From Ornithodoros turicata (taxonomy: Eukaryota > Arthropoda > Arachnida > Ixodida > Argasidae), in NCBI RefSeq assembly GCF_037126465.1, contig NC_088201.1, forward strand, positions 22,056,550 through 22,120,549: a stretch of 64,000 nucleotides of DNA, written 5' to 3'. The translations under genes were made by a program, and so were the position numbers. How positions within the stretch are numbered: the first letter of the stretch is position 1; the number at the start of each line of letters is the position of its first letter. Below the pieces are notes generated by a model. It saw only the letters and a list, made by a program, of their open reading frames with translations. It had not been told where the DNA came from and ran no database searches. Below are positions 34,396 through 46,753 of this stretch, in pieces.

Positions 34396-36201
34396 GTTGT
34401 GACGCCGCCTTTTTCTTTTTTTTTTCTTTTTTGTCGTAGTGAGGTGTACGCGAGACAGGAACCTTCAAGGTTGCTTAATATAACGTTCTTTTCTTGCGGC
34501 TACTTATAACTGCCTGTTCAATCCTCTGTAGGTGGCTCTAAAACGTATGGCAAATAAATAGCCGGCTAAAAAAGGCCCTCCAACTGATTTCCTCGTCCAG
34601 TAGTAGTACCCATGTAGTCATCCAATCGTTATGACCACCTAACTTGCGATGGAACTTGTTACTGCACTTTAATGCAACCCTTCCGCGGTTATGAGAGTTG
34701 GTAAGGTTCGCCCCTAACCACAGGCGTGAGTCGCCTGACAGGCGCGATAGCGAGTCCACGAACTTCCGTGGGCTTCTTGATAAATCGTGCCACTTGTTGT
34801 GAAGCTATCTTGCACTGCGCCTAGTGGCTGGTTGGGACAAAAATAAAATAAAGTAATAATGCTAAACTGATAAGGGTTTGCTGGTCGTGTTCCCTGTCTC
34901 GACCGCTGCACAACGGACGCCTTTCTGGTGGAAGAATTGATAAACGTGATTTAATGTGCCGGCGTCCCCGTCCTCGCCTCACGGTCAGGCGAGCACACGA
35001 GGCATGCAGTTGCAACGCAGCTCATTTACGTACCCCCATATTTATAGGAAGGGGGCCGGTAACGGTTACACTGCACGAAAGATGGGTCTTGGGGGTGGGA
35101 GCCTTTTAAATGAACACTCGTTGTAAAAAAGAAAGAAAGCAACAGCGCGCACGCGATGAAAGCTATAGCGAGGACCAATAAAAAGATACTAAGAAAGAAA
35201 CTGCGAAGGAAAATAGTTTTTGTTCTCCCTTATGCCTTCCTCTTTGAAGTGAAATGTGTTTTGCCAGCGCGTGGTAATATGTGGTATTTTTTTGACTGAG
35301 AACGTTGATAGCGTAGCCATTGCCTCTAATAGACACGGATAGGCGTGGGAAGAGCAAACACAAACGAAGCAAGACAAAACCACATGCGGTTTCTACGGGT
35401 AGAGTTCTAAGTGCCACGGCTAAAAGCGTTGGAATCGCACAGCGTGGGTATTCGTCGTTCCATCCCGTGAACGCCAAGGGCATATGGCCTATTGTCCGAA
35501 TTTCCTGATCGCCTGCAGCGTAACCTTGTTCAAAATTGCCAAAATTTAATAATAACTCTAACGTATCGTGCTGCTGCCTTGCTGTTTTAAGCGTGCGCAC
35601 CTAAAACAATAGCTGCGTGGCATGTACGCACGAAAAATTATAATGCAACCGTATTCTTACCAAATTGCGTGATTGAGTCGAATTAGGAACGAACTCTCTT
35701 TAAGAATGCATGTCGCGTAAGTTTAGCGAGAGGATGACACGAACGTCGTTTCACTCCAAGTGGCGAAACGTGATGCTGTCCCTAAATGGCGCCCGCCTTC
35801 GTTCGACGTGGTCGCCGTGGACAACGTCGAATAAGGAGAGCAATCATATTCCACGAACTATTAGTGCGCTGTTGTAATTAATAGCGACGGGTCTTGACTC
35901 GTTGCTTCCACTGCGACACACCTGCTGTTTAACGGCCTGAGGGGTTTGCACAGAGTGGAGACCCCATTGTCTATTTGTATCCAATGTAAAAGGGAAGGAT
36001 TTCGCGTTATATGGGTAGGCATAGAGCTGTTTTACTCTGGCACAGGTAACCAGCCTATAGTGTGAATCAGTTATAATCCCAAGGTTGCGAACCTGGCCGA
36101 AAGTGCCAGCAACTTGAACAAGGTAGAAGATTGGGCTTGTTGGTACAACAGCATGATATGACATGGACTTCTCAGAATGTAGAGTCAGGAGGCACACGAG
36201 G
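34396..36201. other. No recognisable gene
   Basis: A 145-codon minus-strand frame at 35163-35600 is among the longer ones here. It has no domain that I know and is opposed by open plus-strand frames. A T-rich tract lies near 34410-34432. Confidence 0.35.
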
Positions 36202-36592
36202 TAACCCAGGGTGTCTACCAACCTGGAAAACAGGGAATTGTCAGGGAATTTTGATGCAACTGGAAAAGTCAGGGGATTGTCAAGCAATTTGCCAAAAAAG
36301 CAGCTGAAGTCAGGGAAGATCACAGACAAGTGCCGTCAGGATGCGCAGCGAATCGTGAATGCTGATCAGAGGTTGATCGGCGACGCCATCGTTGCCGTGA
36401 GTAGCAGTTCGCCAATACGACAAGGTCAGAGGCAGAAAGATAGGCCATCCTCACTAATAGTCAATAACACGTCTTATGACGATTTGTGCCAAAAGGAGCA
36501 GCAGGCACCAAATTCCCTTTTGTTTTGGTCAGGGAATTTGCTTGAAATATATATATATATGAAGACTGTAACTTGGTAGACTCCCTGTAACC
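36202..36592. mobile_element. CAGGG-ended DNA element with 5-bp duplication
   Basis: The element (36207-36587, 381 bp) begins CAGGGTGTCTACCAA and ends with the inverse of CAGGGAGTCTACCAA. TAACC flanks it exactly at 36202-36206 and 36588-36592. The motif GTCAGGGAATTTTG and related GTCAGGGAA copies recur inside, with an AT repeat near 36549-36560. There is no transposase. CAGGG termini are common in hAT elements, but the readable duplication is only 5 bases, so assignment is open. The 122-codon frame inside is not a gene. Confidence 0.8.
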
Positions 36593-36639
36593 GCAGAGGG
36601 CAGTGAACTATACTTATACCCAGAGAGTCGGCGCTTGCG

Positions 36640-37165
36640 ACTCTTGCTCACTCATCTCCTTATTTGTTTGCTCACTCATGCTCATTCACTCCCTGCATGT
36701 GCAGCGCCCTCCCTCTGTTCCCTCATACTCACTCACCTCCCGCTCATTTCCCTCTCATCCGCTCATCCCTCATGCTCAGCGGGTTCGCCACAGTGAGCAT
36801 GCTCATGAGTGTTGCTTTTGCCCTGTGAGCAGTTAGGACATATTCGTCTATAGAATGCCACGTTCCTCCGTGTAGCAGCTGCATCCATTTTGACCATGAG
36901 ACTGCCCTTTACCCATGCACTTATGCTGCCATTGGAACTGTTCCGAATATCGGGAAGTACTTAATAGGCTATTGTGATGGTTAGGATGATAGTGTGAGAG
37001 GGATTCACTTAGTGGTACTCGTCCCGCTGATCTGCATGCGCCCGCAATAATCCGGAGCCTTTCGTTACCGCCCACCTCAGCTTTCCGTTTGCTCACTCAC
37101 TCCCCGCTCAACTCTCCGTCTGCTCACTCACGCTCAGTTCATTCGCCACATTGACCACGAGTGAG
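36640..37165. repeat. CTCACTCA-rich duplicated segments
   Basis: Two pyrimidine-rich blocks dominated by GCTCACTCA-like units lie at about 36640-36800 and 37085-37140. Each ends in a related segment: TTCGCCACAGTGAGC...GAGTGTTGC and TTCGCCACATTGACC...GAGTATTGC. The second end lies about 355 bases after the first. It could be a tandem duplication or two ends of an element. Confidence 0.5.
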
Positions 37166-40100
37166 TATTGCCGAGGGACGAGGGTATATGCTTACCACAT
37201 GTTGAAGGTTCATCAGTCCAGTTGTTATAATCGCTTGTGCGTGTTCTTCTGTCAGTTGTCAGTCATAAGTTGTGCGCTTGGTGTCACATCATGCTTGGTG
37301 GCTTGGCACAAGTTGCTTACTTTGCTGACGTAGAGCCCATAATTATTCATTCCATTTCTTTACTTATCCGTGGCACGTATATACGAGGCAACTCTGTACT
37401 GAGAGGACGAAGGAGTAATTCCCTGTCACGCACCGCCGAACTACTATAAGAAGAGCCCTCGTCTTAAAATATTGCCCTTCCTTCGTGTTTGTGCCCTTCC
37501 TTCGTGATCGACCGTGCTATGCACCGTAATTTGCCTCAGCAGCGTCCTCTGTCGCCTAATTGCTGCGGTACGAGAGGGGATATTTTCGCTTTTAGGGCAC
37601 ACACGCCTGCATCTTGAGCGGCAATTCTTAATCGAGTCACTCTGCAGTAACGTGCAGCCCCATTAACTTGGAAACGGTCGGATTTGAACACCCCTCCCCA
37701 TCTTATTACCCTTCGTCGGCAGTTTCCGTTAAGGCTTCTTTAGGCTCTCTTCCAGATGACGCGCACTCAGATGGATCTGCTTCCCTTTTTTCGGTTCACG
37801 ATTACTAGTTCTAACCTAACAGCAAATCTCTCCCACATTGCTCTCTTCACAATATACCAGGCTTTACGCTCCAGTATACAACCCTGATACGAGTCTTTAC
37901 GCAACAGTTTGCTGTGAGGATTTATTGAGATCATTGATAAATTGATTCTTCAAACACGCTAAGGTTCACACGTTGTCTGTTGATATGCGCTTCTCGTACA
38001 GGGTGTCACCGTGCAATCCACGGAGTATTCTAGGGGGGGGGGGATGCTTGTGGGTGGTGCAGAATATCCGCCGCGTGTCGTGTTGAGCATTTGCATCGTG
38101 CTGGAGTGTCGAGAGGGGCGTGCTGCACTCCTAGCAGACGACGCCGTCTGTGTCTTTTCCTATCGTCTGCTACAGAATATCTTGTGACTCCGCCGCAGGA
38201 TATTCTCCATGGTTTACAGTGTACGAAAATACATGACGTTTTGAAAAGACAGACAAGCTATGATGTTTTTCGCATCTTCCGCTGGGGTATTCTGGGGAAT
38301 GTCGCTCGTGTGAATGCAGCGGTCACTGGGGGATTCTCACATATTGGGAACAGACAGCGTACAGCGTCGCAAACAATTGTACGCCATGCCAGGCCATATT
38401 TCATTCGCAATGCAGCATCCCTGAGCGCGACGGCTGTGCCTCCCCTGCATCCGGGTAAGTGCTCCGTGACGTGTATTTTAGCGACTCTTCGCTGGAGCTC
38501 CCTTAGAAAACTCAGGCAGATGTGATGTGAGCCTGTCAGGCTGTCGCGTGGAGCTATTTTCAGCGCCAAACTACGCGCACTTGAAGCGTAGTGTGTATAC
38601 TTCCAGAAAGTCATACGTTGCGTGGAACTGAAAATTTTACGTTTGTTTAATTTAACGCAGCTTCACTTCATTTATTCTAGTGAGACGTGCAGCTAATTCT
38701 GCCAAGTACGGATATGGTTTACTTAAAAAGACCCTTCGTGTGCAGTGTACACGAGTTACTGTATTGAGGAATGATTTCGTTACCTTCGACTACGGCTCAA
38801 AAGGGAGATTATCTTTATACTCGTTTAGCACAGTTATGTGCTAAGAATCTACGAACTTCCGTGCGCCTAAAGCCTCATCCGCGCAGGTCTCCGTTCCACG
38901 GGCATCGCTCATGAGTGGTTTCCGCTTTTCAGTATGACTCGCACTCAATCCAGCGCTCTATGGAATGTGATCGTGATGTCGAACCATACAAGTGGTATTT
39001 CTTCATTTTCACCATTTCAAATTTTTGTAGTTTAGTGTGAGCCAAGTTATGGCGACACTATGAGCAAAGTGTCACCACCTGTGCTCGAAACTGGTCGTCG
39101 CGTCGAGACATCTTTATCTTCTTGAAAATTCATCTAGACTCACAATGAGGCAACATCACTTTGCATCTGTTGCGGTGAATAATGCAAGCGCCACATCGGA
39201 AGTGATCGACGTAGGCCTTAGTTTCATAGTCTCGATGTATTATTTTACACCAGCTATGATTAACTCATCATCATTTCAAACGTGATCTCCGGCTACCGCA
39301 GAACTTGCAATTTGTTGATATTTCTTCCGTTTATATTCTTCGCTATTTCAACGGGTGCACGATCCTGCTCATCTGGCAGTTGAAGTTCGAAATTGAAATT
39401 TCTAAGTATGCCGACGACAAACGCTCAGATCCCTCCATGTATAAGGCAGGGTTTAATAACCAGAACACGAACTTCCGTTCTTCTCCCCTGTGTTCCCCTC
39501 TCTTCTCCCTGGCTGTTTAAGTGGATTTGCCAGCCTCCATAAAAAATATCAATTTATTATACTCGCACAATACGCAGCAGTAACGCACATCAAAGTAAAA
39601 TTGGTCTTTATTAGTGTTTCAATACTGATTCTGCAAGCATCATGTATTTGGAGCATATCACCGCCCACCCCTCCTTCTTGAAACCCACTGATACACGTCG
39701 CGTAAGATTGCCCCCAGACAGGCAACGACCGATCGGTGTGCACCTGGTGCTAAAGTATACTCGAAGGCAACCTGAAACGTGTCCGATCCGCTAGCGCCCG
39801 AATCCAAATATTTACTTCGCAAGGTTGCTGCACAACCATTGCCCGCCAAAAAAAAAGAACAATGAAAAAGAGACACTGCACGGGATTGTGTTGCCGATGG
39901 CGTGCAATTGCTCAACTGGAGCGAAGTTCGCTCCTCTTGAGGCAGAGTACGTTTGACCGTTTCCGCGATGGTTTTCTGCATTGTCTGTGTTTGGTGAACT
40001 TCAACATTTGGTACTGACTCGGGTTAACTGGTGCGTATGTGCTTCGACGGGGTGGTGTCATTTGTGCCGCCGCCGTTCGACCGTCGCGTCGCAATCAAGA

Positions 40101-41926
40101 AAAAAAGAGGAAACAAAATTGTTACAAAGACAAATTGCCCTTCAGCATGGACACAGAGTAAACGTGTTCTGAAAATAATTTTTGTTCTGACCTATGGTAG
40201 TCTTTACTTGTGGATGATGAATATTTATAGACGAAGCAAAAAGAAAAAAAAAAGCTTTTGTGTTGTATTGTGGATAACAAGGGGCTTCTAGCGAAACCAG
40301 AGACATGGCGTTTGAAAATTTGAAGTGTTCGTTAGAGGGGAATGCGAAACCTTCATAGGAAGTTTGGCTTTCGTAGCCAGATATGTTAATCGTGTATCAG
40401 TGCCGACGTTTCGTAAAAGGATAACGTGTTTAACGTTATGTGCTGCACGCCATTGTAGACGCTCCTTCCAAACCTCTGTGATCCTGGAATGAACATATCG
40501 TCTTCACCGAGGAAGAATGATATAAAAAACTGCAATATTTTTGTCCCATCATTTGGCTTGCTGTCTGTTGGATGGACGGGTGCGTAAACCATCGCTTACG
40601 TAGATAAACAGTGTACCACGGGCACCTACAACAGCGGCCGCTGCGTGGGTGATGGAGAGTGAGGGAAAGCCTACATAAATCATTCTTTTCTTTTCACGAT
40701 AGTATATTTTTACACCTCTACGGGCTATGTGCTATGCAAAATCTGAGCGCCATCTGTCTGGTGATATGCCACATAAAGCGGCGTGACAGTTCTCCACATG
40801 ATTATCACATCGAACCTAACCAAGAGAGAGACAGAGAGAAATAAAACGTCAAAAGTAAAAAAAAAGAAAAAAAAAACGCTAGGTACACCGTCATCATAGA
40901 AGATCAATTTTTTACGTCTCAGCAGTTTCATGATATACAACCTAGGCCTGCATACTTATAACGCCATATGTATTCTCTCATTTTTCTTATCTAGGGCTTG
41001 ATACGACAATTTTAAATTGGAATTTATTTCATTTCATGTATTCAGACTCTTCAAGGTCCGAAAGTCATAAGGGGGGGGGGGGTACACAGGTACATTTATA
41101 ATCTAGGAAGCTTGCTTTCCACTTTGCTTACTTGGTCGTTTTCGTGCCGTACTCCGTCCTCGACGCTATGGGCAACCAACCAAACACCATTGGCACTTCC
41201 ATAGAAATATTCGCGTACGAACGCCGCTGTTAGTGAAAATATGCTTTCACCGACGAGGCACGTCTCCATTCGTTCGTGATGGGGTCATTACTGGAATGCC
41301 CGTCGATGGTAGTCGGTGCAACTATGTCAACTCCTTTTTTGCCGGCATTCCTGGCCAGCATCCCCAACTCATTTCCTGTATCGCCTTCGAGCTAACGGTT
41401 TATTACTTCACGCTGCCCATAAGTAGCTGGCATTAATTCTCCCTGTACTGGCATGTGTAGCAGTCGCCCCGGCGATGACCTGTTTATTCATTTATGACGT
41501 CTTAAAGTTCCAGGAAGGCTTTGATGCCACATTGTGGGCGTCATGATATACCCTTGCAGAATCTTGATGCTAAATGATGCAGGCCATATTTTATGAGGGG
41601 CTTTAACCAGTGTTTAAGGCTTCCTGGATTTCTAGGGCGGCAAATTGTGAATTGCGCACCGCACGAAGTGTCTTCAGGAATACTAAAGAAAGTACTGTGA
41701 CTACCATAGCTGCTACTAGAACTACAAGTTCTCGTTCATGGTTTTGATAGTGCATATTTTGTCTATTACATAACCTTAATGACCACAGGGAACAAAATAA
41801 AAGAACGTCTCCGAACAAGAGCTCGACGAGCATCCTAACGTTTTGGGAACCAGCTTGAAATCCCGTTTCCTGTTCCCAAACAAGGCACTATGGCTATGAT
41901 GGACACAGGATACCAATACCATACAC
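37166..41926. other. No defended gene in about 4.8 kb
   Basis: G-runs occur at 38032-38043 and 41072-41082. Apart from the candidate exon at 38.2 kb (listed separately), frames are short. No transposon termini or tRNA boxes were seen. Confidence 0.35.
38199..38454 (+). other. Possible host exon (weak)
   Basis: A stretch of 256 bases is open in one forward frame (85 codons), preceded by CCGCCGCAG and followed by a near-ideal donor GG/GTAAGT. The upstream pyrimidine tract is weak. I recognise no domain in the translation. The opposite strand is also open over most of it, so openness alone means little. The open frame as a whole (38091-38525) begins at TTG. This is the best internal-exon-like pattern I could find, but it may be chance. 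Confidence 0.15.
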
Positions 41927-42599
41927 GAACAGCGAATTGTCATGAAGTTTCTCGTGAATGAAGGCGTAAAGTTATCTGAAATACACAGAAGACTTCAGGC
42001 TCAGTATGGCCACGATACACTTAGCCGCCGCAAAGCGTTTGAGTGGTGCAAACGGTTCCGAGACGGCCGTATACGTCAGTGCAGGACGATCCCGGCCGGG
42101 GCGGCTCAAAGCCCAGTGTCAGAGTTCCTGAGAACATCCAACTTGTGGAGCGGCTGATCCTCAAGGCCCGACGGATAACATGTCTCGAACTGGCTCGAAA
42201 GACAGACCTTTCTGTGGGACCATTGAACACTTTCATTCATGAACACCTCCAGTTTCGGAAAGTTAGTGCCCGTTTGGTCCCGAGGCAGCCCTCCGTGTTT
42301 GACCGGCAGAGAAGACTGGAAATCTCCCAAGAGCTAAGGTACCGTTTCCACACTGGAGGACAGCCGTTCCTTGATCGGATCATCACGTGCAATGAAACGT
42401 GGGTGCACCATTTCACTCCTGAGTCTAAACGCGCATCAAAACAGAGGAAGCATGCGGGCTCGCCAGCTCCCAAGAAGTTCCGAAGCACCCCGTCTCCGGG
42501 TAAGGTCATGGCCACGGTTTTCTGGGACAAGGCTGGCGTTGTTCATGTTGATTTTCTGCTCAGTGGTACCACCATCAATAGTGCATATTACTGCCAGGC
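41927..42599 (+). pseudogene. Mariner transposase, frameshifted, 3'-truncated
   Basis: Similarity to the 16-kb mariner begins around HEQRIVMKF and runs through the helix-turn-helix region (YGHDTLSRRKAFEWCKRF). A 2-base insertion at about 42069-42075 (GTATACGTCAG against GTACATCAG in the other copy) shifts the frame; similarity resumes in the frame of 42043 with GRGGSKPSVRVPENIQ. The central domain absent from the 16-kb copy is present here, including ITCNETWVHHF and GKVMATVFWDKAG. The first catalytic Asp (normally DETW) is Asn (AAT at 42391-42393). Similarity stops at NSAYYCQ, so the second and third Asp are missing. No terminal repeat flanks it. It is dead on three counts. Confidence 0.9.
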
Positions 42600-42603
42600 G
42601 GAA

Positions 42604-42650
42604 TAAAAGCGCTAAAAACACAAGGACGACGTACACACAGTTAGCGCACT
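42604..42650. repeat. Short inverted repeat AGCGCTA/TAGCGC
   Basis: AGCGCTAAAAACACAAGGAC is followed about 20 bases later by GTTAGCGCAC. From memory, similar GCGCTAA...GCGCTAAC units mark ends of Penelope-like elements in ticks; that is unverified. It begins within a few bases of where mariner similarity stops. Confidence 0.35.
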
Positions 42651-42652
42651 AA

Positions 42653-42736
42653 CAACATTTATTTTTCGACAACAACCGTTCCTTAAAAGAGCAAGAGCTC
42701 TTTTAAGGAACGGTTGTTGTCGAAAAATAAATGTTG
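42653..42736. repeat. Perfect palindrome, 40-bp arms
   Basis: The left arm 42653-42692 opens CAACATTTATTTTTCGACAA and ends CCTTAAAAGAGC. The right arm 42697-42736 is its exact reverse complement. Only four bases (AAGA) separate them. Perfect identity suggests a recent inverted duplication or strong maintenance. Confidence 0.95.
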
Positions 42737-43144
42737 GGTGCAAAATAAAAAAGAGGTGCTTCCGTGACTGAAATTGCCACTGGTTTGTTTGGAGAATTCG
42801 CCTTTGAAGAAGAAGAAAGCGCTTCCCAAGCTTCGTCAGCGTCGGATTCTCGCAACAAGAAAAGAAAAAGAGCACGAAATCCGTACGTTGACAGACGGAT
42901 AATTTGCTATTGAATACAGAAGGACTTGCAAAGTTCGTTTGAACTGATACAGTACCGTTTAAAGACAATTACATATATTTATTTACTTTCATTGCATTTG
43001 CGAAGAGAAGAATAATAGGAAAACATCCAATATCGAACCTATCATTAAGGTTTCCTAACGCACATGGTAGGCTCAAAAGAAGCGAGGCTTATAGCGAAAC
43101 ATTCATCTTTCTAACCTAGAGATGTATCTTTTAATATACTACGA
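42737..43144. other. No recognisable feature
   Basis: Only a minus-strand frame extending over the palindrome (42612-42968) is open; it has no domain. Confidence 0.4.
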
Positions 43145-43436
43145 ACTTTGTGAAACTCGCATCCGCTCGGTGGTGGTAGCCAAGATAGTGCTGAAGACTG
43201 GGAGGTGGTGAGTTCGTATCCTACTTGAGGTTTTCCCCGGGTTTTCCGGCAGACTCTCTAGACGAATGTTGGCGCAGTTCCCCTCAAATGGGCCCAGGAC
43301 GGATAATAACCCCCTGTCTCCCCCTTTCTTCCTGCTGTCCTCTCTCCATCTGTTCACGACTGTACGCCGCTCATATAGCCGCAGTTGCTTCGCGGCGCTA
43401 ACACGGAATCGAAAAAAAAAAAAAACACTTTGAAAC
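43145..43436 (+). repeat. SINE family C with target duplication (copy 3)
   Basis: A 5'-truncated SINE on the plus strand: GGTGGTAGCCAAGATAG (end of the head), GAGGTTTTCCCCGGGTTTTC, AGACGAATGTTGGCGCAG, GCAGTTGCTTCGCGGCGC and an A14 tail (43412-43425). Flanks ACTTTGTGAAAC (43145-43156) and ACTTTGAAAC (43427-43436) form a target duplication with a 2-base indel, as expected of LINE-driven insertion. The B box is degenerate (GTTCGTATCC). Confidence 0.85.
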
Positions 43437-43887
43437 CACAATAGCAACTAAAAAGGTATACGAATGGAATTTCAAACGTGTAAAAAAAATTTAGGCAAAT
43501 ACGATAAATAGATGATTCCGGAGGACTTTCGCTTTTATCACAGGTTCAAAATTTCCGTAAGTTTTGCATCTCTTTTGCAATCTTCCAAATGCACAGTGCT
43601 TGTTTTGCAAGAGAGAGAGAGACTTGAGACTTGAGACTTTTGAGACTACCATTTGCTACCTGATATTAAATTAATGAAATGCCTTCGTAGTTAATCTAAT
43701 CGGTTTGCACGCGATAGCGACTCCTAGCAAACAATTATTGCAAATCATAGAAAATGCGCGCACACTCGTACAAAACACGGAAACCGATGCTGTCTACAGA
43801 GCGTTATTTTTTTATTTTTTGTCCTCTACAGAATTTTTATAATAAAACTATCGGAGCTACTTAGATGCGGTTTTCATAGGTGGGACA

Positions 43888-44512
43888 TGCGGCCAGACAG
43901 ACATACTGTCGGAAAGCGCATACAACTACTGAACGACTAATTACCTAAAATTTACTAGTTAGCTTATTAATTAGATTTTCTTTTCGGCGAAATATGAAAT
44001 AGCACAATTGGAGCCAGTCATTTTTTAAAAATCCATCCGCTTTTTAAATATCCCTAAACGAGCACGTACTTTGAGATATAAATCGCTAAATTTTGCTATT
44101 AAACCGAAACCGAAACCACGCACTTCTCCAGCGCAAAAGGAGCGACAGGAGTCTGCGTCGGAGGACCACGTGTTTTGCAGAGATCGAGCTGATTGGAGTA
44201 GGCGCTGGTCTGATGGCCAGATAGACCGCTTTCCGGCCCAGGTAAGACGAAGGCTATGTCGTTTCTGCGCTCGAGAAGTGCGTAGTTCTGGTTTCGGCTC
44301 ATTTGCATATCAAAATTTTGCGATTTATATCTCAAAGTATGTGATTGTTGAAGGACCTTAAAAATAGAGGGTGGATTCAAATAATGATTTCCTTCAATTC
44401 TGTTGTCTCGCATTTTCCCGAAAGCACCTAATTCAAAAGTCAATTAATGGATTTTAGCTAATTAGACATTCTGTAGTACATGCGCTTTCCCACAGGATGT
44501 CCGCCTTGCCGC
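43888..44512. mobile_element. Foldback element with long inverted arms
   Basis: The left arm (about 43888-44149) and right arm (about 44255-44512) are inverted copies with moderate divergence. Matching landmarks, outside to inside: GGAAAGCGCAT; CTAAAAT near TAATTA motifs; TACTTTGAGATATAAATCGC; and CGCACTTCTCxAGCGC. The spacer is about 105 bases. No coding capacity. Arms of about 260 bases suggest a foldback or long-TIR MITE. Part of the family recurs at 27593-27665. No target duplication was identified. Confidence 0.8.
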
Positions 44513-46753
44513 AAAACGGCATTAGTGCTTCTCTCGCAGCGTTTTAAAACAAAAATCTGTAAATGATAATAAAAACGGCGTAAGGTTATGACTTATGATC
44601 CGCGGTGAGTGGAGTTCCAGAGCCGTGCGTTAATCCCGAGATTGAGTTCGCGGTAAACACTGGTATAGTGCCTTAACTCACACGCTGTCCGAGCTACAGA
44701 TAATGAAATATAGAACATCCGTAAGAGCCGACTTCGGTGTGGGATTCTGCGAAAGTCACTATAGGCGCTGTGATTTATCCAGACCCCCCCCCCACACACA
44801 CACACACACACCCCTCCCCCAAATAATTGGCGACAGCCCCCTAACTTTTTACCTGTGCACCCCTACAGGGAGGCCCTTGCTATTTCAGCTGTAATGACAC
44901 GTCGGTAATGATACGTTAAGCTGTTATGACGCAACCGTAATAATGACCCCCCCCCCGCCTCAGTTTTTTGCAACACCCCCGTGCATGGGATTCTGGGTAA
45001 ACCACTGACTAAGGCGGAAGGAGAGGACGCGCCCTTCTCTCCAGTCAAATTTGATCGCGAGGGAGTGCTACACCCGTGGAAGGAAGTGGTCAGTTATGAT
45101 TGCCAGTGGATTGTAATTGAGTGCTGTCCATCGCCTTCTCTCTCAATGCGCTTTTTAATGCAAATGTGTTACACCTCGTCGCAAAATCGCTACAACGGAG
45201 TGACAAATATTCCTGGCAGCATCAGCGCGTAATGTCTCGAAGTGATATTTCGTAAAACGCATCAAAATCTTCTGTTCGGCTATACTGCGACAGGGTGGGG
45301 GCAGTGTCCCTCCTATTGCAACGTTTGACCCGTACGCCCTGAACAAGGCGGTGGTGGTTCCTGTGGTGCCCTCGGGTGGATGGCCGACACTTTGTAATCC
45401 TGTTTGATGAATGCCAGCGGGGACTGGCTGTCATTGGGGCTTCCGGTAAAGTTATGGCGCTGTCACCTCTCATTTGCTCTTATCTTGGCCGCTGAACCTG
45501 AGCTCTCCGCTTCCGCGATCACCTACCCTCCTGGGTGGCTCAGCATCGATAGATGAGGCGGAGCACCGGTGCCCTAACTCGCGCCCTTTCGCGCACTTGC
45601 TTCCCAAAGTAATCAATGCCGCATTTTGCTTCACTGCTCACTTGGGTTTAATACACACAGGAATGACTACTGTCTATCAGTGCGGTTTCTGGACTGTACG
45701 TAGGATGCAAAGACACACAATGTTGGTTACGTCGCCAAGTATTTGTGAAAACATCGAACGGAAGGTGCTTCACCATAGGTGGTTCTGTTGAGAGGTTACT
45801 CGACTCTCCTGTGGGGTTCGGGTGATGGTGTTTGATAAAGCCGTGCACCTCGTAGCATCTTACGCAACCACTTCACTTGTTGAACCACGGAACTGGGTCA
45901 CGTGGGACCCAGCAAGTGAGACGAGGTGAAGTCACTTTTCAAGGAAGTCGAGGGCGATTTCGGTGTTGCGTTTTTACGTTTTCTTTTCTTTTACACCAAA
46001 AATAGTGGCAATATACTAATTAAGGAGTAGCACTGTAGGTAAATTTTGTTTTACTGAGGCTGGCCTTAAAAGAGGTCGGTTCCTGTAGGATAGCCTTTTC
46101 TTCTTTTTTCTTCCAAGAAATACAATCCGGGGGGGGGGGGTATATTTATTAGAACAGAGTGAAAAAGGGGAGGACAGGTATAATCGGGGTGGCTGATTCG
46201 AGCCAGAATATAACAAATCGTGCAGGTGATGTGATCGCCATCATTTTAATTTAACCAGCAGAAACATTTGCACCAGCAACTAACATCCATTTCTTGAAAT
46301 AAATCTGTTTGCATCGACGCTTACAATCTCCGTTTGTGAGATCCCTGTCGATAGGTCTCTTCCTTTCCTGTGGGCAGTCGGGTTCAAGGGAGTTTCATCT
46401 GACACAGTTGACTGAGGATCGCTGTGCCTCGACGACAAGTGAATCTCGATTCCTCTTGTCTTGGCTCGGAACATTTTAATCGAAAATGACGCGTAATTAT
46501 TCGTGAACGTCCCACCCCGTCCATAAAGATTGTTCGCGGAGGTCGAAAGGGTCTTCAGGCATTAACGCCTCCCTTCTCTGAGTCAAGTAAATGACGACAG
46601 CGGTTATTTGCTTCTTGTCGTATCACTGCATGGACGAAAAGGGTTCGTTATACGCCGGGTGACAAAACAGATTGGGCAACAAATGTCGCGGAGTATAGCA
46701 ACGTGTCATCGCCGTAACGACAGCTTTGGTCATCGCTTACCGTTATTAAATCA
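44513..46753. other. No recognisable gene
   Basis: Contains a C10-plus-CA repeat at 44784-44820, a C-run near 44947-44956 and a G-run near 46130-46140. Frames such as 44981-45232 start at non-ATG codons and have no domain. Confidence 0.35.

Noticed and set aside
36211..36579. 122-codon plus-strand frame
   Set aside because: It lies wholly inside the CAGGG-ended non-autonomous element and has no transposase motif.
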